A stretch of DNA of 64,000 bases from Amaurobius ferox. Lineage: Eukaryota > Arthropoda > Arachnida > Araneae > Amaurobiidae. A program made the translations under genes and the position numbers. The notes below the pieces were generated by a model, which saw only the letters and a list, made by a program, of their open reading frames with translations, did no database searches and was not told the origin of the DNA. This document shows positions 34,861 through 45,587 of this stretch, one piece after another. The DNA is taken from contig OX578140.1 in the NCBI GenBank assembly GCA_951213105.1, forward strand, positions 32,083,518 through 32,147,517, read 5' to 3'. Within the stretch, counting starts at the first letter, position 1. Every line of letters begins with the position of its first letter.

Positions 34861-35955
34861 GCGCCCTAAAATTTTAATCTAAAATTAAAAAACTACGTAT
34901 GGTCAAATGTGTCAATCCAATGCTTGTTTTATACGTAATATTTGATGATGAAAAGAATGAAACCAATCTCATCATTCTCGAATTAACCGTTTTTGAGATA
35001 TTTTAGTATTTTCACATTTTTCTTACGCCGCGTTTGAAAATTACGTCCAGTTACCAAATGAAAAAGAAAATTTAATTAAAAATGCAAATTCAGTGTTATA
35101 TCAAATAATTATGCGTGTTATTTTGTTCAATTAAACTCAATTTAATGAATTAAAGAAATGAAGGGAACATGAATTCTAGTCTCTACGGAAAGGCATGTGC
35201 TAAACATATCAGATATTTTTGCTGAAATGTGGCCCGTGACCAAAACTGTCGTAGTCTGAAAATCTACCTTATTTGAAGTATATCCTAAATTAAAACCATC
35301 ATTCCGGAACGAACAGTTAAAGACATACTTATTCGTGCTATCATTTTGGAATACACTGTTTATAAGAGGAAGCATAAAAGGCTGTGTCTCTATCGCTTGT
35401 CAATTTTTGATTAATTGGAATGTGGCTCCACTCGACTTTCTCATACTAGAATCCATTTTTATGCAAAACTTTTTCTCAAATTTTGCAAGAAAAAAACAAG
35501 AAAAATATGTATTGTTGATGTAAATGGTCACAATTATTGCATGCTACCCTTCAATTTTAAAGGCTTAAAATATCTTTTGATTTATACCAAGTGTGAAAAT
35601 ACCAAAATTTATACCAAGTTAACTGGCCAGCCCCCCTACACAAAGACAGAGAAACAGAATAATTTTCACTAGTGGGGACGACCTGGGAAGGGGATTTACG
35701 CCCGTGATACACCAGGAGAGACAGGGAGACAAAAGGAGAAATGGATTTCAATTTTATTTATATAGGGAACTTTTGTAAAATCTAAAATTATTTACATATT
35801 TTAAATTCATAACTGTAAAAATTACAAATTACAAATAATTAGTTTTCTAGTCATGTGATTAATTCCAGTTATGAAAATTTTATTTAGTTTTAAGATATTA
35901 CATAATGTATCTACTCATGAAATTCCGTTTTAATCCATCAATTATGTCTTGAGTT
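34861..35955. other. Unassigned; C-like tail at about 35620-35766
   Basis: Near the right end a degraded GACAGAGAAACAG tract followed by GATTTCAATTTTATTTATAT resembles the tail of family C. The rest is unrecognised. Confidence 0.35.
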
Positions 35956-35959
35956 TATC

Positions 35960-36605
35960 TTGTCTGCAAGTCACAGATATACAACCATAAAAATACACAG
36001 CCGTGTATCTTAAAAAAGTTTCTGAAATTTGGGCCCGGTCTTAAAGCGTATTCTTCATCAACATTTTAAATCAAAATATTTTTTTACGGAAAATAATATT
36101 CCCTATGCAACAATACACGAAAGTATTTAATCGTTAACACTTATTTGGAACATTTAGAAATAAACTACAAAAACTTGTCTACACCTCGTAAAATAGAACC
36201 ATAAACATACACAGGCGTGCAGTTTTACAAAGCGTTGAAATGTAGACCTTGTCTTAAAACGTGTTCTCCGTCAAAATTTTACATCAAAATATTTTATAGA
36301 AAGTAATACTCTCTATGCAACTATATACGAAATTATTTAATCGGGAACACTTATGTGGAACATTTAAAAATAAACTACTGAAACTTGTCTTCCCCTCTCA
36401 GATATACAGAGATAAAAACACACAGACGTACATCTTTACAAAAGTGCTTGAAATGTGAACCTTGTCTTATAAAATGTGTTCTCCGTCAAAATTTTAAATC
36501 GAAATATTTTGCGAAACATAATATTCTTTACGCAACAATACACGAAAGTATTTAATCGAGAACACTTATGTGGAATATTTAGAAATAAACTACAGAAATG
36601 CATTT
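35960..36605 (+). repeat. Tandem repeat, ~210-bp unit, three units
   Basis: TAAACTAC recurs at 36161, 36371 and 36586 (spacings 210 and 215). Each unit also contains CACA(G/C).CGT, CTTGTCTTA, TTCTCCGTCAAAATTTTA, and CACGAAAGTATTTAATCG, in order, with moderate divergence. Confidence 0.8.
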
Positions 36606-37204
36606 CTTGTTTGTTTTAAAATATCCAAAATCTCTCAGTATCAATTTTGTATGTCCGACTGAGTATCAGAACCACGGAAGTATTCATTCTATTCTAACAA
36701 TATGGAATTTACGCTGAACTGAAAATGGCGAAACTGCAAAATAAAGCGGTCGAACTTTAAAGCCAATTTACTCATTTCATCTCTGGGGGAAATGATCCCA
36801 AATCCTATGATCATTGTCACTATTTAAGTGCAAGCTTTCAGAAGCATTTCATTAAATCTTTTAAGGGGCAATTTTAGAAACTATTTCCCTTTTGACAGCG
36901 GGAATTTAAATTTAAATTTTATCTCTGTTTGGAGACGAAGGAGTGCACAATGAAACTACAAAGTAAATTGTTTGTTGTGACGTATCTAAATTTACTAATT
37001 CCATGTGTATCAAGAGCAATAGATGTTTTACAATAACTTATAAAACATGAGAAGTAAAATTATCAGCAGTAATATTATATGGTATGTTTGATACTTTGCA
37101 GATCTTAATTAGATTCTGAAATACTTTAGTTGAAATATCTTTTGATTGTTGTAAGACTTTACATATTGTTGAAAAATGTGTATAAATGTCTCCGTGTACA
37201 TGGC
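36606..37204. other. Unassigned; contains a small signal-peptide-like frame
   Basis: A 28-codon ATG frame at 36950-37036 encodes a short hydrophobic peptide ending in a CVSRA-type motif. This may be chance; see findings. Otherwise AT-rich with nothing recognised. Confidence 0.3.
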
Positions 37205-37640
37205 ATTATTTAGGGAAAATATTGAAATAGAGTTAAAAATTGGAACTTGAATTTTCGAGAGATTTATACGATTCAGTCCCTTGCGTGCGTATATCTATCT
37301 GTATGTGTGATTGTCTGTGTGTTCGTGTGTATGCTTGTCTGTGTGTTTGTGTATATGCTTGTCTGTGTGTTTGTGTGTATGCTTGTCTGTGTGTTTGTGT
37401 GTATGCTTGTCTATGTGTGCTTGGCTATGTGCTTGTCTTTTCATGTGTTTGTCTTTCCATGTGTCTGTCTGTATATGTTCAATGTATGTATCTACTTTGA
37501 TTAAAAAACTAATCGACAAAATTCTACAAAATTTGGCAGTTAAGTCGCTTATAAGTTACTCTGATTTTTGACTAAAATTTGGTATAATTTGGAAGAATAG
37601 AAAAGGCCTTCAAAATATTTAATGTCTATAATAAAAGACT
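37205..37640 (-). mobile_element. Family E element, copy 2, with GT-rich minisatellite
   Basis: CTTGAATTTTCGAGAGATTT, then a 24-bp minisatellite, then AATGTATGTATCTACTTTGA and CTAATCGACAAAATTCTAC, in the same order as the copy at 34384. Long cysteine- and valine-rich frames over it are translations of the GT repeat, not genes. Confidence 0.5.
37308..37425. repeat. 24-bp minisatellite (TATGCTTGTCTGTGTGTTTG)
   Basis: About four and a half units, spacing 24 bp, nearly identical to each other. Confidence 0.9.
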
Positions 37641-38288
37641 AAATATACTTAGATGTATTAATTAAATGCTTATTTTATACGTAATTTTAAAGGACAAAGC
37701 CAATAAAATAAATCCCATTTCTTTAGAAAACTCGATCGTGAGTTATTATTTTTGGGGAAAGGGGAAGGGAGTAAATTTGGCAAACAGGGAATGTATCCTA
37801 ATGATATCGTAACATAATTAGATTATGAATAGAAATTTTGTAATAAAGGGTTTGTGACCCCAAAAATTTCAAGAAGATTTAACTGAGCTTTAAATCACAA
37901 CTTCTCATAAAAATTTAAAAATTTACAACTAAATTAAATTAAATCAAATTAAATTAAAAGCGCAAAAGATCGTACTATGATGAAAGACATAGACCCATAC
38001 TTAAATAATCTCTCATCGGTAGAACTAAGTAAATTAACAAACTTAGAGAGAAAGAAGAGATTAAATACTAAATTGTCTTCACCATAGCATTAGGTTAAAT
38101 AATTCACTTAACTCAAAAGTAATCAAAGAAAGGCACTCGTAATAATATCATGATAAAAAAGTAAATTAAACATTACCAAAATAAACATGTATTCGATAAA
38201 CAAATTGAGTATAAACACACCCCGTCAATCTATTTCACCACTTAACTAGTTAGACAAAATGATATTTTTTAAGAACAATTCCCATTTT
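37641..38288. other. Unassigned AT-rich DNA
   Basis: Nothing recognised; a short AAATTAAATTAAATC run at about 37927-37957. Confidence 0.4.
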
Positions 38289-38463
38289 TAACACTTTACA
38301 ACATAGTTGAAAAGTGTTTAACACTTTACAACATAGTTGAAAAGTGTTAATGACTTTGTTCATTCTGTCTGTCTGTCTGTCCGTTAGCACGATAACTGCC
38401 GTAAAAATGACTTTATCAAAATGAAATTTTAGTATGTTTTTCAGACTGTGTGTGGGACCTATG
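38289..38463 (-). mobile_element. Family D right end, with duplicated terminal palindrome
   Basis: The ~29-bp palindromic terminus (arms AACACTTT / AAAGTGTT) is present twice in tandem at 38289-38348. A TCTG/GACA tract, GTTAGCACGATAACTGCCGT and AAATTTTAGTATGTTTTTCA follow, matching family D reversed. Confidence 0.7.
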
Positions 38464-38556
38464 GGTCCCACAGACCTTAGTCTGTGGGACCTTATTAGAC
38501 GGTCCCACAGACCTTAGTCTGTGGGACCTTATTCACTTAAGGTCTGTGGGACCTTC
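38449..38556. repeat. Cluster of perfect 12-bp-arm palindromes
   Basis: GGTCCCACAGAC-CTTA-GTCTGTGGGACC occurs at 38464-38491 and 38501-38528, 37 bp apart. A further palindrome overlaps on the left and a half copy lies at 38540-38553. The word derives from the 'GGTCCCACAGACCGTCTGA' block of family D, here duplicated and inverted. Strong cruciform potential. Confidence 0.85.
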
Positions 38557-38559
38557 ATT

Positions 38560-39623
38560 GAAAAAAATGAACTTCATTCAAATGACGGCATTGAAATATA
38601 AATTGCCTGGTTTAAATATCTCTAAAATGCAATACATTCCACGGTAATATTTTTAAAACTATCATAATACCACGATAATTTATTATATTTGAAAACTTCA
38701 TCGAAAACAACTGAAATAAATTCAAATGACGTCATAGAAAAAATAACACGCCTGGATCTCTCTATAAAAGCAGGATTTCATTCATAACTTTCTCCATTTC
38801 ATTCATCACAATACTATAATAATTTATTTTATTTAAAAATTAAGACCATGGAGCCACAATTCATAAACTTTATGCTTAAAACTTCATCGAAAAAAATCGT
38901 CCTTCTGTTTATAAAAGCAATTAATATTTCATTCATATCAGCCATGCAGACTCCATGGACTGAATTATTTTGTGTTAAAGAAATACAGTAATTCTAATAC
39001 AACTCATTCTACATATTTTGCTGTTTAAATTTTACATAGGTGAAAAATAGGCTTAGTTGTAGAAATAATCAAATTTGAATGAGAATTTAAACTCAAATAT
39101 ATTGTCATTGTGTTGTTTTAGTATGTAGATGCACAGAATTTAAGCAAAAATAAAGTAGTTTTAGGACGGAAACAACACTCAATATGAATTAAAAAGAACT
39201 TTAAAAAATCACGATTTTGAAACAAGATGGATGTCATATATCATTTTGAAGTCGGTCATGTGATCGTTTCATATCATGGTCACGTGATCGTTTCATATAA
39301 GATGTGTAATTATTATTTTAATTTTTATTTAAAAAATTACTGAATATATTTCGTTGAATTTTTTTTTATATATTTTATGGAACAATTTGACTATTATCTA
39401 AAATTTTCGAAGCAATTTGTGAATTTTAAATCCGCTTAAAAAATGTTTGAAAAATTAGGTCCCATAGGGCTCAATGCATTTCATTTTTTCAACCCGAGTT
39501 CAATCCAAAACTAATTGGGTGATATTATTCATTTATATTCCCATAGGTCCTACAGACCGTCTGAACAACATACTAAAATTTCATTTTGATTAAGTCATTT
39601 TTACGGCAGTTATCGTGCTAACG

Positions 39624-39677
<54 letters not shown>

Positions 39678-39722
39678 ATGACCAAAGTCATAAACACTTT
39701 TCAACTTTGTTGTAAAGTGTTA
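38560..39722 (+). mobile_element. Family D element, copy 3 (near full length)
   Basis: It aligns in reverse with 13093-14200 along its length: GACGTCAT blocks, GTATGTAGATGCACAGAATT, AAAGTAGTTTTAGGACG, TTAGGTCCCATAGGGCTCAA, GGCAGTTATCGTGCTAACGG, a (GACA)n tract at 39623-39677, and the terminal palindrome CACTTTTCAACTTTGTTGTA..GTG. No coding capacity. Confidence 0.75.
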
Positions 39723-40149
39723 AAAAGTGATATATTATATAATAAATATCTTTCCAAGACTTTAATCATTTTATATATAAGAGAGGCTTCACATTTTAAA
39801 ATAAATTTGGCAGATAACAATTTTTCAATTTTTCTTTTAATTTTTTATAACTCTTCGTGATATACTTATTTGATGGCATTTTTAATGCACTTTCCTAAGT
39901 CCTAGAGAGTTAAAATTTGGTACACAGCTTAAATTTGTTGAACATTTTATTCTACAAAAATTTGGTGGATCTTTAAATATAGATCATACATTTTTTTCGA
40001 AATGGCCTGCAAATAATCCCCGTTCACTTCTATAAATCATTGTTGTAATTTTGTTAAAATTCTAATGTGGGCAGCACATGTCTTTCCCTCCAGACTCATA
40101 TTCACGTTCTCTTTACTTATTCAGTAATAATTTGAGTTTATCTGTACAA
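39723..40149. other. Unassigned; family A left-end scrap at 40062-40090
   Basis: AATGTGGGCAGCACATGTCT followed by TTCCC is a 25-30 bp remnant of the A left end. The rest is unrecognised. Confidence 0.45.
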
Positions 40150-40415
40150 AATAACAGCCATAAGTATTTTTAAGTAACAGTTTATTATAAGTAACAGCCA
40201 ATTTATATTTCAATGCTGTTATTTGAATGAAGTTCATTTTTTTCGATGAAGGTTTAAGTTTTCAAATATAATAAATTAATATAGTATTGTGATAAGTTTT
40301 AAAATATTGCCGAGGAATGTATTGCATTTTAGAGATGTTTAAATAAAATTACATTGAAGTTGGAAAGTGTTTCATAATCAATGCTTTAAGTATGATTGAT
40401 CTTTCTTATTCATTA
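40150..40415 (-). mobile_element. Family D left-end fragment
   Basis: CAATTTATATTTCAATGCTG, TCGATGAAGGTTTAAGTTTT, GGAATGTATTGCATTTTAGA and TTGGAAAGTGTTTCATAATC match D copy 1 (about 14030-14310) in order. Confidence 0.65.
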
Positions 40416-40872
40416 TTTTTCTTCTTAGCATTGGCAGTTGCTAATAAACCCAAGACAACTTCAAGGCAACTGCTATGAAAAGGCAACTTCTAAACGCGTT
40501 CTTGCTATTAGAGCACGGATGAAAACATTTCCCTTTGTGTAAATTGAAAATATAAAACAAAGTCCCAAATAAGACTATGAAAATACTTAAGGCAAAGAAA
40601 GGTCGTTACTCTAAATATGAATGATGGAGCCAATCTATTTATAGTAAATACGCAAGACTCTGCCAGTCGTGACGTAGAAGCTGACGTAAAATCCCCCTAT
40701 GGTGCCTTAAATATTATGAATGAACACCAAATTACATTACCTTAATGGTGCAAGCATACAGCGCCAACGGCACTGCTGGGGATTTTATAAAATATTTATA
40801 ACATTCTAATGCAGCTTGAAAATGCTTTAGATGCATTTTTAGCCTCTTATTTGAAGTGTTGTTTTTACTTTA
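40416..40872. other. Unassigned DNA
   Basis: No supported feature. Confidence 0.4.
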
Positions 40873-41047
40873 AATACAAAGCGTAGGTAAAAGGAATACA
40901 AAGGGTGGGTGAAAGAATACAAGATGTAGTTCAATGGAACACAAAGTGTAGTAAAAAGGTATACAAGGTGTAGGTAAAAGGAATACAAAGTGTAATAAAA
41001 AGGAATACAAAGTGTAGATAAAAGGAATACAAAATGTAGTTAAAAGA
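40873..41047. repeat. 22-bp minisatellite
   Basis: About eight units of the type AATACAAAGTGTAGGTAAAAGG, diverged. The minus-strand frame over it is a repeat translation. Confidence 0.85.
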
Positions 41048-41589
41048 AAAGCATGATCGGTCCTAAAATTCAGTTCGTGGATTTTCATTCAATTACAAAA
41101 CCTTCTTATCATTGAATACGAACCCGCCATTTTGTAGAGTGTATTTTTGATCTGTGGTCACGATATCTCTCAAACTAATTAGGCAGTTTAAATTAAAAGT
41201 GGTAAGATATTTTAATCGGTATTCATAAGATATCCCTAACAATTTAAAATAAGTTGAATATAAAAATATGTAATTTAGAGTTATTTAATACAAAAAGATA
41301 ATAGTCACAGATAATTTGCAAATCAGTAATTGCAATGACTGTACCATTTTTTAAAAAGATTCAGTTTCATTTTAAAAAAGTGATAGGCTAGATAAAAATT
41401 CACTCAACCTGCTATCGAAAATTATCTGACGTTATACATTTTGGTAGTAGATACATAAACAAATCTTTAAACGTGTCAACCAGTTTGGAGACGAAACCCT
41501 GATTCTTCAGATTTTTTACAAATAGTTTGATTGTGCGATCACTCAACCGTAAGCGGCCAGAGAAATAAACCATTTTACGATCAACCACG
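41048..41589. other. Unassigned DNA
   Basis: No supported gene or repeat. Confidence 0.4.
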
Positions 41590-41775
41590 TTGCCCCGTGC
41601 ACTATAAAAGACAGGACACGTTACACCCCTTAACCACGCCATTTTAATCGTAACCCAGTGGGAGCAGTCACAGGGACCATACCCATTCTCCCCTGACCCA
41701 AAACCTCTCTGATGGAGTTTCGGACCTACAGATTTATCGTGCCCGTATACCGCGTGGACACGGGGAGAATTTTAG
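41590..41775 (-). mobile_element. Relative of the 5S SINE body, without a 5S head
   Basis: Plus-strand words AACCCAGTGGGAGCA, CACAGGGACCATACCC, TCTCCCCTGACC, AACCTCTCTGATGGA and CGGACCTACAG line up in order with 31370-31470 of the SINE, with roughly 30% divergence judged by eye. The 5S-like head does not follow. It is either a 5'-truncated copy or a SINE of another head type sharing the body. Outer limits are approximate. Confidence 0.6.
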
Positions 41776-41949
41776 AAGACAATGAAAATCCAACACTGGA
41801 TTGCCTAATTCGATTCTCATACCATGACCATGATATCGTATTGCCTCAGATTAAAATGTCAGATCAACTACACCAACAAGGACTTGGACATTCTTGCTAA
41901 TTATCCATTCTTTGTGCTTCAGATATCTGTCAAGTATTGAGTTTCAGTA

Positions 41950-42850
41950 TTTACAATGAACATTATTGCAAAAATTAGGTTTCTGAGTCTAGTAGTTTTA
42001 AAGATTTGACGATCATAGTAATCAAGCATCTCACCTCTTCCACTCACTTAGGGGAGGGATTGCGTAATGGGTTACGGGGATATAGCTTCTTGGTTCTTAT
42101 ATATGGCCTTTATGAAATTTCTTAATAAAACTATTATATATCGATGGGATACAGACACATGGAGATCATACCGCATGCAATCCTAAAATTTTTCATCCCC
42201 TTACAGGCATGTTTCTGAAAAATCCAGTTTCAGAATTTAACCTAGAATTCCCTTCCATATTCTTCTATGATTCTCTATTCTAGAATAGCATTAATCGATG
42301 ATAATGGAAATGTCAAACTGTAATAATAACCTATAGCCTATAAGAGACATCTCAGTAAAATTTTTAGTTTCTAACTCCAGAAGTTGGTTGGAAAGATAAA
42401 ACAATCACTTGATCATATTATCCCATCATTATCATCCGCTTATGGTTACCATAACATCTCCTATTTACCTGCTACTCATGAGAAACATCACTGAAAAGGT
42501 TCAAGTTCTTACCTCAAGGTATTTGTAAAATGCGGGGATCACACCTCCTTCAATCTCCTTTATAGGTAAGTTATATAAATATATTTTATTATTATTTATC
42601 TATGGCCCATACGGATAGGAAAATCACTAAAATATTAGGTTCCTAGCTTGAAGGGTTGCAAAGATACGGTAATGATGACCCCTCATTCATCTGACACTCA
42701 TCTCACCCTCTTTGGGAGGGTTGCAAAAGTTTCTGTCCTCATAAAGTTCACCTTCGATCTGTGAGGAAACTCCCCCTCTAAAATGTCAGGATCCTAGATC
42801 GTGCAGTTGGGGATGAGTGAACCAGTTAGTCAGTGAATCTTTGATATACA
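41950..42850 (+). repeat. Degenerate repeated tail segments, possibly non-LTR derived
   Basis: A phrase of the kind 'AAA-TTAGGTTCCTAGC-TTGAAGGGTTGCAAAGAT' recurs in diverged form around 41970, 42360, 42630 and 42780. The last is followed by GATGAGTGAACCAGTTAGTC. Such phrases are common in 3' regions of arthropod non-LTR elements. No reverse transcriptase is readable here. Confidence 0.35.
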
Positions 42851-43631
42851 TTGTTACTAGAAACGTACTTATGAGCTCCAATAGCTTTATAAGGAAAAGT
42901 CCTTATGCACTCCAATAGCCTTATAAGGAAACGTCCTTGAGTGTACAAGTTAGGTTTATCTATAGTAAAAGTTGCCAATCCCAAGTGAATAAATTTGACT
43001 GTAGCGCCCTAGCGGAGAATTAAAATTTCGAATTCCAAACTCGACAACAAAGTGCAATAGACTAAAAGAACTAATTGAAAAGTCGAAGAGCATTGTCCGA
43101 TGAGATTCAACACGACTAAAGAAAGAAACGTATATATGAAAGGTAATAGAATGTATGTCAACAATTCATATCATCAGGGTTTGTAACAGGGTGACACCTG
43201 CAATGACTGACAAAGTGCACTGTGATCTTCTTTCTAGAAATCAAATGTACAATGTCTCAGACACATTCTAATAGGTTTTATACTATACTTATGTTCATGT
43301 AAGTGTTACTTATTGCATCATTCTTTAGAAAAGTAATTCGCCAGTAACCATATTGTATTAAATGAATGTCTTCTCCAACGTTTCGGAACAAACAACGAGT
43401 TTGTATATTTTGAAGCAGTGAAACGAGTTGCCATAGTAGCGCAGAAGTTAGTATTTAGTTTTACTTAATAGGAAACTACCTAGATTTTTCAATGAAAAAA
43501 ACTATTTCGCCCGAGATCAATTTTGTTGTAATATTTTCTTCGCAAGCTGTTCTAATTACTGGCAAGTTTTACAAAGTATGTTATGGTATTTTCTCCTTTA
43601 TGAAAATTGCTTATTGTTTAAATGTTACTGC
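42851..43631. other. Unassigned; small ~45-bp duplication at 42870-42950
   Basis: TCCAATAGC(T/C)TTATAAGGAAA is present twice. No gene recognised; upstream parts of the BEL element may lie here, too decayed to see. Confidence 0.35.
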
Positions 43632-43762
43632 ACTTACAGAATCTATTAAGGATAACAGGATATATTAAAGATTTACTGGATCTATTAAGTATATTTACAG
43701 ATCTATTAAGTGTATTTACAGGATCTATTAAGTGTATTTACAGGGATCTATTAAGGATATTG
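43632..43762. repeat. ~24-bp minisatellite
   Basis: Five to six variants of GATCTATTAAGTGTATTTAC. Confidence 0.85.
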
Positions 43763-43914
43763 ATCAAAATTTGATTGCTACAGAAACAAACCTAGGGAAG
43801 ACACATAAACGACCAGCGTTTCTGTTCCATCAGCCTCGCATTCCTTGTGAACTTGTATGTAACTGATCTTTGTAATATGGAACTGATTGGTGCGAAAGAT
43901 CTGATGGAGGTAAA

Positions 43915-45222
43915 ACAAAGAAAAATTTAGACCATGAGATCAGAGAATTCTTCATTCATACGATACATATCAATGAAGAAAAAAGGCATGAAGTTTCTCT
44001 TCGGCAGAAAAAGGAGCACAAAGAACTGTCACAATAAAGAATTGGTCAAAAATGTCTATCGGCTGTAATTACACGACTCCTAAAAATTAGTCATTTAGAG
44101 GAGTATAATTAAATTTTTTAAGTTGCATCAGACAGAGATAATAGAAACAGTTCCATGAAATGAAGTAATGGGTCCGTCACTTTCTGCCACATCAATCAGT
44201 AGTGAAACAATCCAGTTTGACCACAGAGATTCGCTCCGTTTTCAATTCCACGGCAAACGATAAAAAAGGGGAATTCATTAAATAGTTTTTATCGAAAGGA
44301 AAATAAATATAGATATAATTCCAAAATTGATGTTGCAATTCAAAAAGTATACAACATGTGTGATTTCTGACATTACGAAAGCCTTTTTGCAAATACTATT
44401 ATCTTCAAGTGAGAGATATTTTTTATTTCTATGTTGGCACGATAAAAAAGGAAGAAGTGATCACATTCAGACACCGATGGGTTTCTCACATTATTCACTT
44501 TTGCTCCGTGCTACTGTCTTGTATCACTTAGAAAGGCCTTCAAAGGAACTGAATCAAATAGCTCTTAAGATTAAGAATTCATTTTATGTAGACCATTGTA
44601 TCATTTAATGTAGACATTATGGAAATACAAACTGATGTGAAACAATTCGTTAATGATTTGAAAAGATTTATTAACGAATGTCACCGACCAGAAGAAAAGA
44701 ATGTCACCGGCTAGAAAAAAAATGTCATCGACCAGAAGAAAAGAATGTAACCGGCTAAAAGAAAAAAATGTCACCGGCCAGAAGAAAAGAATGTCATCGG
44801 CCAGAAGAAAAGAATGTCACAGGCCAGAAGAAAAGAACGTCATCGACCAGAAGAAAAGAAATGTCACCGGCCAGAAGAAAATAATGTCACCGGCCAGAAA
44901 AAATGAATGTCACCGGCCAGAAGAAAATAATTTCATCGGCCAGAAGAAAAGAATGCCACCGGCCAGAAAAAAAGAATGTCGTCGTCCAGAAGAAAAATGT
45001 CACCGACCAGAAAAATAAATGTCACCGGCCAGAAGAAAAGAATGTCGCCTGCCAGAAGAAAAATGTCACCGACCAGAAAAAAAATATCACCAGCCAGAAG
45101 AAAAGAATGTCGCCGGCCAGAAGAAAAGAATGTCATTGGCCATAAGAAAATAATGTCACCGGCCAGAAGAAAATATTGTCATCAGCCCAGTTTGAACTGA
45201 GAGGGTGGGTAATTGCACCCCG
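43915..45222 (+). pseudogene. BEL/Pao retrotransposon pol (reverse-transcriptase region), decayed
   Basis: Intact BEL/Pao Pol copies element RNA into DNA. Here only pieces are readable, in several frames. Around 43930-44170 lies the pre-RT region, ending near an IIETVP-like motif. At about 44176-44265, VRHFLPHQSVVKQSSLTTEI is typical of the BEL RT start. A GNSLN motif follows in another frame. From 44327 an unbroken frame includes VISDITKAFLQI, the region of the first catalytic aspartate, and FYVDH at the catalytic box, where families have YVDD, so the last aspartate is altered. After a stop, similarity resumes in LKRFINE (about 44660-44678). It is then interrupted by a minisatellite and resumes as QFELRGW at 45189-45209. 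Several stops and at least two frameshifts make it non-functional. No gag, protease or integrase remains recognisable and no LTRs were found. Confidence 0.75.
44682..45183. repeat. 22-unit minisatellite (modal 23 bp) inside the BEL pol
   Basis: Units are variants of ACCGGCCAGAAGAAAAGAAT + GTC, 21-24 bp long. I count 22. Because 23 is not a multiple of three, frames drift. Charged 'CHRPEEKN'-type proteins predicted on either strand here are repeat translations. The array sits between the FINE and QFELRGW segments of the pol remnant. Confidence 0.95.
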
Positions 45223-45587
45223 AAAAGACATTGCTGCTATATCTTTCTCATAATTAAAAAGTGTGTTAACAAACTTAGAAGGTTATAACATTTTAGGTGA
45301 GTCCTTAACAAAAGTGAACCTGTCCTGAGTAGTAACATTTTTAGTGTCAATACCTACTAATTTGTCAAATTCCTGCAATTTTGAATGTTTTTTTATCTAT
45401 CTCGTTTTGCTGTCAAGGTCATATTCTTAACTTTTTGAAATTCTTTGCTGGAGGCACTGCAATCACTTTTATTCAAGCAAAAATGGCCGCTTCGTTATAG
45501 ATAGACCTAACGTGTATAAACCTTTTCTTACAAAGTTATTTGAGTGCTTATGGACTGTCCAAGGAATCATCTTATTTATATAGACAA
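45223..45587. other. Unassigned, possibly more decayed BEL sequence
   Basis: No readable Pol motif beyond QFELRGW; nothing else recognised. Confidence 0.35.

Noticed and set aside
37240..37571. Overlapping cysteine/valine-rich frames resembling small secreted proteins
   Set aside because: Three frames of the same GT-rich minisatellite give similar peptides; this is repeat composition, not a gene.
44701..45200. Several lysine/arginine-rich 'proteins' on both strands
   Set aside because: They are translations of the 23-bp minisatellite; frame-dependent, low-complexity and without conserved codon structure.
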